5,764 bases of DNA, from NCBI GenBank assembly GCA_964475115.1, contig CAYYVJ010000111.1:1-5764 (forward strand). Reading direction: 5' to 3'. Positions 1 to 5,764 of this stretch are shown here, in pieces. Made by a program: the position numbers and the translations under genes. The notes under the pieces were generated by a model. The model ran no database searches, was not told the DNA's origin, and saw only the letters and a list, made by a program, of their open reading frames with translations. The DNA is from CAYYVJ01 sp964475115 (GTDB lineage: Bacteria; Bacillota; Clostridia; Lachnospirales; Lachnospiraceae). How positions within the stretch are numbered: position 1 is the first letter of the stretch; each line of letters opens with the position of its first letter.

Positions 1-33
1 GACTACACAAATATATGTAATAATTTTTTTCAT
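1..33 (-). CDS. N-terminus of an unidentified membrane or secreted protein (partial, runs off the left edge)
   Basis: Seen: an ATG at 33-31 on the minus strand opens a frame that stays open to base 1 and encodes MKKIITYICVV, two lysines followed by a hydrophobic run. This is how signal peptides and N-terminal membrane anchors start. An AGGTG ribosome-binding-site-like sequence (45-41) lies 7 nt upstream, a good distance. An in-frame ATG at 51-49 is a weaker start because its AGGA (56-53) is only 1 nt away, and an in-frame TAG at 57-55 closes the frame upstream. Inference: this is the next gene of the minus-strand envelope operon, about 105 bp after the stop of the 428-residue anchored protein. 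The Cys at residue 9 is not in a recognisable lipobox. With only 11 residues the family cannot be named. Confidence 0.5.
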   Translation of the reverse strand, partial: MKKIITYICVV

Positions 34-40
34 ATAGATA

Positions 41-45
41 CACCT
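41..45 (-). promoter_or_regulatory. Ribosome binding site for the partial gene at the left edge
   Basis: AGGTG on the minus strand, complementary to the 3' end of 16S rRNA, lies 7 nt before the ATG at 33-31. It is the main reason for choosing that ATG over the in-frame ATG at 51-49. Confidence 0.5.
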
Positions 46-72
46 AATCATATCCTAATTATTACTATTTTA

Positions 73-92
73 ATCTACTATAAGTAGAAATA
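73..92 (-). other. Solitary hairpin resembling the Cas12a crRNA repeat handle
   Basis: Seen: on the minus strand the 20 nt TATTTCTACTTATAGTAGAT can form TCTAC/GTAGA with the 5-nt loop TTATA, or a 6-bp stem TCTACT/AGTAGA with a 3-nt loop. From memory of the family, the LbCas12a repeat handle is AATTTCTACTAAGTGTAGAT. The two agree at 16 of 20 positions, and the four differences are the first base and three loop bases. There is no second copy at repeat spacing on either side, so this is not an array within the window. The stem is followed by mixed A/T bases rather than a U-run, so it is a poor terminator. It could equally be a chance inverted repeat in an AT-rich leader. Confidence 0.3.
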
Positions 93-134
93 TACCAATT
101 CTGATTATTTCTTTTTAACTCTTACTTATTTTAG

Positions 135-152
135 CATACTACTGAAAGTATG
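135..152 (-). other. Weak hairpin over the stop codon of the 428-aa gene
   Basis: CATACT (minus, 152-147) can pair with AGTATG (140-135) around a 6-nt loop. The TAG stop (141-139) lies across the loop and the 3' arm. The bases after it (CTAAAATAAG) are not a U-tract, so I do not call it an intrinsic terminator. It might slow 3' exonucleases, or mean nothing. The gap from 34 to 138 is AT-rich and shows no convincing terminator or consensus promoter, which fits read-through into the partial gene at the left edge. Confidence 0.25.
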
Positions 153-1425
153 ACAAATTCAGATCATTTACTAACTTTAACAGACTTATAATATCTAATT
201 GGAAAATCTCTATTGGAGTTTCTTTTGGATAAATGATTTCTTCCTTTAAAAGTTCAAGATGAGCACTTCCATCTCCTACTAATACTTCTGGAATATTTAC
301 GTCAAATATAAATTGACTTTCTCCTGTTGCCTTACTATAATCCACATCAAGTGATAACAAATTCGTTTGATATGGCTTTTCCATCATAAAATCAAAGGCT
401 ATATGACGCAAAATATCTTCAAAGGTATTCTTGATAGATGCCTTAAAAACACGATCATCCTCCAATAAATGAATGGTAAGGTTAACTTCATCAAATGCAT
501 ATTCTTCACCAATAAAATCTGCACTAATGTTTACCTTTTTAGGTCCATTTTGACTATTAAAAATGATATCCGTCTTTAAACTCCTAATTACTTTATCTTG
601 ATCTAAAAATAATATAAATTTCATATCCTCATCAATAGTAATGTAGTTACTAAAAGGTTTTAATAATACTATCGCTTCTTCATTCGGGATTCTAACAAAA
701 TATCCACTTGTTAACCTAAACGTATCGCCTACGAATAATTCTCTTTTTGAGTCTAATTTTTCTATCTGAATGTTATCATATACTTGCACCAATATTTCTT
801 TATTACTTTTTATATAATCATCTAAATAGTCTTGTAATCTAATATCTTTTGGAATCTCTATCTCTGGGAATCCATCTATGGAAAATTCATTTTCAAATTG
901 AGGCGCATTTTTCCCTAGAAGCTTATAAACAAGAGAAGATTCGTATTGATGTTTTATATTATGAGTGCTCATCACAAAAGTATCTGGATGAATTTCAGGT
1001 ATTTTTACAAATAATTCCTCTTGATTTAGATAGCCTTTTCCTGATATGAATTCTGCACCTAAATAAACAGATTGAAAATCAAAACTCATTTCCTTTTTAC
1101 TTTCATCCCTTAAAATATTGTAATTTATTTTTGATCCAATGATGTCCATTTTCGTGTTTTGATTAACATAAGATGAGTCCAGGTAATTTATGTTTATCAT
1201 TCCATCTAATTCTATCATTCTCCTATTCATTAGTTCCCAAAATTCACTTGTATTATAGCGCTCATCTGCAAGGGATAGCATAAATTGTTCTACCCCTTTC
1301 ATTACTCTTGGTTTTTGCTGAGAAATTTCAAATCTCTGAAGCGAAAAGGTCACAGTAAAGACAAATAAGGCAAAGCTGAAAATTACCAAAACAACTTTTT
1401 TATTCATTAACTTTTTCTTAATCAT
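139..1425 (-). CDS. Membrane-anchored extracytoplasmic protein of unknown function, coupled to the LTA-synthase-like gene
   Basis: I do not recognise the family. Seen: 428 residues with a lysine-rich start, one hydrophobic segment at about residues 10-28, and a hydrophilic remainder. The membrane segment has no AxA-type cleavage site and no lipobox, and the whole protein has no cysteine, so it is best read as an uncleaved N-terminal anchor with the body outside. The body alternates short hydrophobic stretches with charged turns (about 75-145, 210-335 and 365-400), suggesting a beta-rich fold. A few helical stretches are likely at 42-72, 195-210 and 333-348. The start at 1425 is supported by GAGGAG at 1436-1431, 5 nt upstream; a later Met at codon 7 has less support. 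It overlaps the upstream LTA-synthase-like gene by 8 nt. Inference: a cell-envelope partner of that enzyme, perhaps binding lipid or polymer. The function is otherwise open. Confidence 0.85.
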   Translation of the reverse strand: MIKKKLMNKKVVLVIFSFALFVFTVTFSLQRFEISQQKPRVMKGVEQFMLSLADERYNTSEFWELMNRRMIELDGMININYLDSSYVNQNTKMDIIGSKINYNILRDESKKEMSFDFQSVYLGAEFISGKGYLNQEELFVKIPEIHPDTFVMSTHNIKHQYESSLVYKLLGKNAPQFENEFSIDGFPEIEIPKDIRLQDYLDDYIKSNKEILVQVYDNIQIEKLDSKRELFVGDTFRLTSGYFVRIPNEEAIVLLKPFSNYITIDEDMKFILFLDQDKVIRSLKTDIIFNSQNGPKKVNISADFIGEEYAFDEVNLTIHLLEDDRVFKASIKNTFEDILRHIAFDFMMEKPYQTNLLSLDVDYSKATGESQFIFDVNIPEVLVGDGSAHLELLKEEIIYPKETPIEIFQLDIISLLKLVNDLNLSYFQ

Positions 1426-3466
1426 TATTTCTCCTCATTTCTTTTATCTCCTCAGTATAAACATATTCCTCAGATGAACTCAATATAATATTGTCTTCTC
1501 CTATTTGGTTGACTATAATAACATCTCCATAATTAAGAAGTTCCTGTTCGACTTCTAACAACTTATTGCTCCAAAACTTTGTCTCAACTTTTTTATCATT
1601 AATTGTAATTTTACTAAACTCAGTAAAATTATTTCCTCTAACAAAAATTTTATCTTGAGAAAATTTAATATTATCGATAGAAATCTCATCTATTCCCATT
1701 TTAATTTCTGTTTTTTCATATGGATTGACACCATGAAATACTTCCATATCCCCATATAACATATCATATTCTAAAATTTTCAAGTCTTCTAAATAATTTG
1801 TCTCATCTTTAAAAAACTTATGATATTTAGTTAGTATTCCATTTTGGATATCCAATAACTCCAGCACATAGGCTGAAAGTTGATAAGCTTCTAGATTATA
1901 ATCCATTTCGCACATTTCAAAATTACTCCATACAACAAATTCAGTTTGATAGAGATTTTTATTTGCTAAGTCCTCTTCTGTAAAAGCAAAGCCTGGTAAA
2001 TGATCTCCAAATAGAACTAATACAGTATCTTCCTCATACTCCTCTAACTTTAATAACAAGTCATTAATAAAAAGATCCATTTCATATAGTTGATTTACAT
2101 AATACTCAAAAGCAATCCTTTGTTTTTCTTCAATAGAACCTGATACTTTAATATTAGGATATGCTAGCATCTCTAGCTCTGGATAACTTCCATGGCCTTG
2201 AACGGATATCGTATACACTAAATCTTTTTCTTTTGTATCTTCTAACGCTTTAAATATTTCATCTGTAAGTATAGAATCTTTCGCCCAGCCCATAGGTGTA
2301 TATTCCTTTATATCCATATATTCTATTGAAGTAAAGGTGTCAAATCCTAATTGTGAAAAAATATTATTTCTGTCATAAAAAGTACCATCATTATTATGAA
2401 TCGCATGTGTTGAAAAATCCAACTCTTTTAGGTTATAAGCTATGCTCTCACATGTTGTTTCCTTTAGTACTGTTTTATAGGGGTATTCGCCTGGTCCAAA
2501 AAAATCCAAATTCATGCCTGTAATTATTTCAAATTCTGTATTCGCAGTACCTGCTCCAATAGAAGGTACATTTAGAAAGCCTGAAGTATATTTTTCTTTT
2601 AATTTCCTAAAAGTAGGAATTGGATCTTTAGAAAAAGCAATATCATTTACATAAGATGGATCCATAAACGATTCTAATTGAACAAATACTATATTTGGGT
2701 ATGTTTCTTTGGAATTCGTTTTATCCTCTATAATATTTTCATTTTTTTCTGGAATAACAGGACTTTCCACTTCATTTCTAATTTCCTCAACAATTTCCTC
2801 TGAATAATCTGATGGTTTATCAATTCCTGTATTAATCAGACTATTTCCAAAGCAATATGGAAAACCATAACTTTTAAAGGCATCTGCTATATTTCCAAAG
2901 TTAGATGCCAAAATATTTGTTTTTATTCCAATGTTTGTCGTAAAAACAAGTACTAAAAACAAACATACTAAGAAAGTACTTATCTTGGTATATTCTAGCT
3001 TTTTTTGTACTTTAGGAGCTTTTATCCATAATACGATTCCACCAAATAGAACCATACACAGAGAAACACTAATAATTATCATCTGTATTGGATTTAAATA
3101 AGTATCTATTATCGTAAATGCAGATTTGATCATCCCTATATCTGCTGCTGTAAATGGAGTCGTGCGAAATACTAATAAAATACTATTAATAATTCCAAGT
3201 ATAATCCATATTGTAGATAGCAAAATAAAACCAAATACTTGTCTTTTTGCTAATAGCACAAATGATATGGTTACGGCAATGATTAATGAATTATATATAA
3301 AAACCAATGGATTTGAAATCATATAAATCATTACATGAATAAATGATTTCCTACTTAATGTTTCTACTGCCACATTTAAGAGTATGGCTATCATAATACA
3401 GAACAAATATGGGTTTTCATAATTCTTTTCAATGACTAATTTTGTCTTTTTAATGAATTTTATCAT
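1418..3466 (-). CDS. LTA synthase family phosphoglycerol transferase (sulfatase/alkaline phosphatase superfamily)
   Basis: Membrane enzyme expected to move glycerol phosphate from phosphatidylglycerol to an extracellular polymer or glycolipid, as LtaS does. Seen in 682 residues: about five membrane helices (roughly 18-36, 44-73, 76-100, 126-148, 161-181) with TAADI at 106-110 in the usual loop; an acidic linker (~215-255); then the catalytic domain. Residues matching S. aureus LtaS by motif are E265 in VFVQLES (E255), T307 in GAGTANTEFE (nucleophile T300), R366 in FYDRNN (R356), H425 in QGHGSY (H416), and D488/H489 in FGDHLPG (D475/H476). All are present, so it should be active. Residues ~590-670 look like an IPT/TIG-type beta domain (FVRGNNFTEFSKITIN), not found in classical LtaS. 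The start at 3466 has GAGG 8 nt upstream. It forms an overlapping pair with the 428-aa gene. Whether the product is LTA or another glycerol-phosphate modification cannot be told. Confidence 0.93.
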   Translation of the reverse strand: MIKFIKKTKLVIEKNYENPYLFCIMIAILLNVAVETLSRKSFIHVMIYMISNPLVFIYNSLIIAVTISFVLLAKRQVFGFILLSTIWIILGIINSILLVFRTTPFTAADIGMIKSAFTIIDTYLNPIQMIIISVSLCMVLFGGIVLWIKAPKVQKKLEYTKISTFLVCLFLVLVFTTNIGIKTNILASNFGNIADAFKSYGFPYCFGNSLINTGIDKPSDYSEEIVEEIRNEVESPVIPEKNENIIEDKTNSKETYPNIVFVQLESFMDPSYVNDIAFSKDPIPTFRKLKEKYTSGFLNVPSIGAGTANTEFEIITGMNLDFFGPGEYPYKTVLKETTCESIAYNLKELDFSTHAIHNNDGTFYDRNNIFSQLGFDTFTSIEYMDIKEYTPMGWAKDSILTDEIFKALEDTKEKDLVYTISVQGHGSYPELEMLAYPNIKVSGSIEEKQRIAFEYYVNQLYEMDLFINDLLLKLEEYEEDTVLVLFGDHLPGFAFTEEDLANKNLYQTEFVVWSNFEMCEMDYNLEAYQLSAYVLELLDIQNGILTKYHKFFKDETNYLEDLKILEYDMLYGDMEVFHGVNPYEKTEIKMGIDEISIDNIKFSQDKIFVRGNNFTEFSKITINDKKVETKFWSNKLLEVEQELLNYGDVIIVNQIGEDNIILSSSEEYVYTEEIKEMRRNND
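1431..1436 (-). promoter_or_regulatory. Ribosome binding site embedded in the end of the LTA-synthase-like gene
   Basis: GAGGAG on the minus strand lies 5 nt before the ATG at 1425-1423. It is formed by the Met-Arg-Arg codons (ATG AGG AGA) near the end of the upstream gene, whose TAA (1420-1418) lies 3' of the new ATG. The 8-nt overlap ATGATTAA means ribosomes finishing the first gene are already at the start of the second, so translation is probably coupled. Confidence 0.85.
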
Positions 3467-3474
3467 TCTTTTAG

Positions 3475-3478
3475 CCTC
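3475..3478 (-). promoter_or_regulatory. Ribosome binding site of the LTA-synthase-like gene
   Basis: GAGG on the minus strand with an 8-nt spacer to the ATG at 3466-3464. It lies only 5 nt past the U-tract of the nifJ terminator, so the leader available downstream of the terminator is very short. Confidence 0.75.
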
Positions 3479-3483
3479 AAAGG

Positions 3484-3512
3484 AAAAAGAGGGTGATTTT
3501 CATCGCCCTCTT
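3484..3512 (-). terminator. Rho-independent terminator of nifJ
   Basis: On the minus strand AAGAGGG (3512-3506) pairs with CCCTCTT (3493-3487). A C/A mismatch (3505 with 3494) follows, then GAT/ATC closes a GAAA tetraloop of GNRA type (3501-3498). The 3' arm ends in TT and continues TTT (3486-3484) before CC, giving a five-U tract. The hairpin begins 17 nt after the nifJ stop codon. On the plus strand the mismatch becomes a G-U wobble, but no U-run follows, so the element points in the minus direction. Confidence 0.85.
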
Positions 3513-3516
3513 ACCT

Positions 3517-3546
3517 ATTATATAATTGATTATTCTTCTTCGTCTA
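3517..3546 (-). promoter_or_regulatory. Possible promoter for the LTA-synthase-like operon, overlapping the nifJ stop
   Basis: A perfect TATAAT lies at 3522-3517 on the minus strand. TAGACG at 3546-3541 (4 of 6 matches to TTGACA) sits 18 nt upstream, inside the last codons of nifJ. Transcription would start near 3510, at the base of the terminator hairpin, giving a leader of about 45 nt that contains the hairpin. The DNA here is very AT-rich, so a chance TATAAT is quite possible. The operon might instead be transcribed by read-through or from a promoter further inside nifJ. Confidence 0.35.
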
Positions 3547-5764
3547 CTTCATAAAGTTTAACTAACTTTGTTAAGTGTTTATATCTAGCATGTGCTTCTT
3601 TTTCTGCTCTTTCAAAGAGTTCTTTTGCCCTTTCAGGGTTTGAGCGACTTAAGGAACTATATCTTACCTCTTTCGCTAAGAAATCTTGATAGCTTGTAGT
3701 AGGAGCCTTGGAATCTAACTGCATAGGATTCTTTCCTTCTTCTTTAAGACGAGGGTCAAATCTAAACAAGTTCCAATATCCAGCTTGTACTGCATCTTTT
3801 TCTTGTGTCTGAGACTTGCCCATACCACCTTTAATACCATGGTTGATACATGGTGAGTAAGCGATGATTAGAGAAGGTCCTGGATAACTTTCAGCTTCAG
3901 TAATTGCTTTGATACATTGATTATAATCTGCTCCCATAGCGATTTGAGCAACATATACATAACCATAACTCATTGCAATTTGTGCAAGATCTTTCTTCTT
4001 CACTTCTTTACCAGCGGCAGCAAATTGAGCAATTGCTCCTGTTGGTGTAGATTTAGAAGATTGACCACCTGTATTTGAATAAACTTCTGTATCGAATACT
4101 AAAATATTAACGTCTCTTCCACTAGCCATTACATGGTCAACACCACCAAAGCCAATGTCATATGCCCATCCGTCACCACCAAAGATCCATTGTGATTTTT
4201 TAGATAACATATCAGCATCTTTTAAGATTTCTTTTGCTTTTTCGCATCCATCCTCACCAATGCTTGTAGTAAGTGCTGCTACTAATTTTGTAGTTGCTTT
4301 TGTATTTTCTCCACCTAAATCAAAAGATTCTAGGTATTCTGTACATGCTTCTCTTACATAATCTTTTGTTGTAACTTCTTTAAGATCTTCTATTTTTGCT
4401 TTAAGGCCATTTCTAATAGCGCCTTGAGCTAAAGACATACCATAACCAAATTCTGCATTATCTTCAAATAATGAATTTGACCAAGCAGGACCTTTACCAG
4501 CATGATTTGAAGTATAAGGTGTTGAAGGTGATGAGTTACCCCAAATAGATGTACATCCTGTTGCATTAGCAATATACATTCTATCACCATATAATTGAGT
4601 TACCAATTTAGCATAAGGTGTTTCACCACAACCAGCACATGCACCTGAGTACTCAAGTAGAGGTTGTTTGAACTGACTTCCCTTAACACTAGTTTCTTTG
4701 AATTTCTCAAAGATTTCTTCTTTTACAGGTAATTCTTTCGCATAATCTGCATATACTTGTTGATCTCTATTTTCATCGATTGGTGTCATAACAAGTGCTT
4801 TTTCACCCTTTTTACCAGGACAAACATTTGCACATGATCCACAACCTGTACAATCTAATATAGAAACAGTAATACCAAATTCAAGACCTGGCATACCTGT
4901 CATAGGTAATTTCTTCATACCTTCAGGAGCATTTGCTGCTTCTTCTGCTGTCATTGCAGCTGGACGAATAACTGCATGAGGACATACATAAGAACAGAAA
5001 TTACATTGGATACAGTTTTCTGGTTTCCATGTAGGATTGTCAATTGCAATACCACGTTTTTCAAATGCTGATGTTCCAGAAGGTGTTGTTCCATCTACAT
5101 AATCAGCAAAAGCTGATACAGGAAGATTGTTTCCTTCTTGGCTATTTACTGCTACTTGAATTGTATTTACAAAATCAACTGCATCTTTTTTATTTCCTGT
5201 AGCTGTAGAAGTAAAGCTTTCATCTTTTGCATTTTTCCAGCTTTCAGGAATCTTAACTTCAACTACTTCTTGAGCTCCTCTATCAATAGCTGCATGGTTC
5301 ATAGCAACAATAGCGTCACCCTTTTTACCATAAGTAGCTGTTGCAGCATCTTTCATATATTTGATTGCATCAGCAGCAGGAATAATGTCTGCCAAACTAA
5401 AGAATGCAGATTGAAGAATCGTATTAATACGACCACCAAGTCCAATTTCTTTACCAAGCTTATATCCATCAATTGTGTAGAATTTAATATTATGCTCAGC
5501 CATATAGCGCTTCGCTTGTCCTGGAATGTTTGCTTCTAAAGCTTCCATATCCCATCCACAGTTTAACAAGAAAGTTCCATTTTCTTTCAAATCTTGAACC
5601 ATGTTGTATTTTGTCATATAAGCAGGTGTATGACAAGCAACAAAGTTAGCTTTTGAAATTAAATAAGTGGATTTAATCTTGTTTTTACCAAAACGTAAAT
5701 GTGAAATGGTAACACCACCAGATTTTTTAGAATCATAATCAAAATATGCTTGAGCATACATATC
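3530..5764 (-). CDS. nifJ: Pyruvate:ferredoxin (flavodoxin) oxidoreductase, C-terminal ~744 residues (5' end outside window)
   Basis: Cytoplasmic enzyme that oxidises pyruvate with CoA to acetyl-CoA and CO2 and reduces ferredoxin, the central step of clostridial fermentation. The single-chain enzyme is usually about 1170-1200 residues, so roughly the first 430 are missing at the window edge. The Met at 5761-5759 is internal, since an Asp codon precedes it and this region is mid-protein in the family. Numbering from that Met: the conserved SGGVTISHLRFG at 14-25; two ferredoxin-type motifs CxxCxxCxxxCP at 250/253/256/260 and 304/307/310/314; proximal cluster cysteines 375 and 378 (CAGCGE), 403 (ATGCTS) and 638 (SPCINHG); and the TPP-binding region from GDG at 529-531 to YSNTGGQS at 561-568. 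No frameshift or lost residue is visible. Codon use seems more restricted than in the two envelope genes, as expected for high expression. A strong terminator follows. Confidence 0.97.
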   Translation of the reverse strand, partial: DMYAQAYFDYDSKKSGGVTISHLRFGKNKIKSTYLISKANFVACHTPAYMTKYNMVQDLKENGTFLLNCGWDMEALEANIPGQAKRYMAEHNIKFYTIDGYKLGKEIGLGGRINTILQSAFFSLADIIPAADAIKYMKDAATATYGKKGDAIVAMNHAAIDRGAQEVVEVKIPESWKNAKDESFTSTATGNKKDAVDFVNTIQVAVNSQEGNNLPVSAFADYVDGTTPSGTSAFEKRGIAIDNPTWKPENCIQCNFCSYVCPHAVIRPAAMTAEEAANAPEGMKKLPMTGMPGLEFGITVSILDCTGCGSCANVCPGKKGEKALVMTPIDENRDQQVYADYAKELPVKEEIFEKFKETSVKGSQFKQPLLEYSGACAGCGETPYAKLVTQLYGDRMYIANATGCTSIWGNSSPSTPYTSNHAGKGPAWSNSLFEDNAEFGYGMSLAQGAIRNGLKAKIEDLKEVTTKDYVREACTEYLESFDLGGENTKATTKLVAALTTSIGEDGCEKAKEILKDADMLSKKSQWIFGGDGWAYDIGFGGVDHVMASGRDVNILVFDTEVYSNTGGQSSKSTPTGAIAQFAAAGKEVKKKDLAQIAMSYGYVYVAQIAMGADYNQCIKAITEAESYPGPSLIIAYSPCINHGIKGGMGKSQTQEKDAVQAGYWNLFRFDPRLKEEGKNPMQLDSKAPTTSYQDFLAKEVRYSSLSRSNPERAKELFERAEKEAHARYKHLTKLVKLYEVDEEE

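Noticed and set aside
67..98. TTGGTA (98-93) and TAAAAT (72-67) as a promoter for the left-edge gene
   Set aside because: The spacer is 20 nt, too long for a normal sigma-A promoter; other pairings in this stretch match even less well.
135..152. Hairpin at the end of the 428-aa gene as an intrinsic terminator
   Set aside because: The stem is only 6 bp and AT-rich, with no following U-tract, so it is listed only as a weak structure.
849..1049. Short plus-strand open frame inside the 428-aa gene
   Set aside because: Antisense to a complete coding frame with good start and stop signals; no domain and no operon context on the plus strand.
2153..2163. 11-nt match (ATTAGGATATG) between the would-be spacer (minus, 59-49) and plus-strand DNA inside the transferase gene
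   Set aside because: Too short and too AT-rich to mean targeting. It lies at the far end from the seed, and the flanking match needs a gap. Such a match is easily expected by chance in this window.
3126..3326. Short hydrophobic plus-strand open frame
   Set aside because: Opposite the membrane-helix segment of the transferase; its hydrophobicity mirrors that composition.
4155..4361. Short plus-strand open frame within nifJ
   Set aside because: Antisense to a well-conserved part of nifJ, with low-complexity content and no supporting signal.
5138..5539. 133-codon plus-strand open frame
   Set aside because: It lies wholly antisense to the conserved nifJ coding sequence, is rich in Cys, Ser, Asn and Ile as expected from reading that strand backwards, and has no recognisable domain.
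5759..5761. ATG that could be read as the start of nifJ
   Set aside because: The frame is open through the preceding codon to the window edge, and this position corresponds to the middle of the family, not its N-terminus.

Overview
The window looks like chromosomal DNA from a low-GC, anaerobic Firmicute, most likely a member of the Clostridia (Lachnospirales-like). The reasons are AT-rich non-coding DNA, A/T-ending codons, GAGG-type ribosome binding sites, a large single-chain pyruvate:ferredoxin oxidoreductase, and a polytopic LTA-synthase-like enzyme with a C-terminal IPT/TIG-like tail. The genus cannot be decided from this sequence. All supported genes lie on the minus strand, so in transcription order the window reads from its right end to its left end.

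Right part (5764 to 3530): the C-terminal ~744 codons of nifJ, pyruvate:ferredoxin (flavodoxin) oxidoreductase. Its 5' end lies outside the window. Both ferredoxin-type [4Fe-4S] motifs, the four cysteines of the proximal cluster and the TPP-binding region are intact. A hairpin with a U-tract follows the stop codon within 20 nt and should end the nifJ transcript.

Middle (3466 to 1418): a membrane phosphoglycerol transferase of the LTA synthase / alkaline phosphatase superfamily. It has about five N-terminal membrane helices, a charged linker, an extracytoplasmic catalytic domain with the expected metal and phosphate residues, and a C-terminal beta-rich domain. Only 63 bp separate it from nifJ, and these hold the nifJ terminator, a possible -10 box and the ribosome binding site.

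Left part (1425 to 139): a 428-residue, cysteine-free protein with one N-terminal membrane anchor and no recognised family. It overlaps the LTA-synthase-like gene by 8 nt, with its ribosome binding site inside the last codons of that gene. The two are almost certainly translated from one mRNA and probably act together at the outer face of the membrane. About 100 bp further on, a third minus-strand gene appears to begin and runs off the left edge; only its first 11 codons are visible. The gap before it holds two weak hairpins, one of which has a sequence strikingly like the Cas12a crRNA repeat handle.

Overall this is a housekeeping fermentation gene followed by a small cell-envelope operon. 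No mobile element, CRISPR array, tRNA or rRNA was seen. The most interesting leads are the coupled envelope gene pair with its uncharacterised partner, and the solitary Cas12a-handle-like hairpin.
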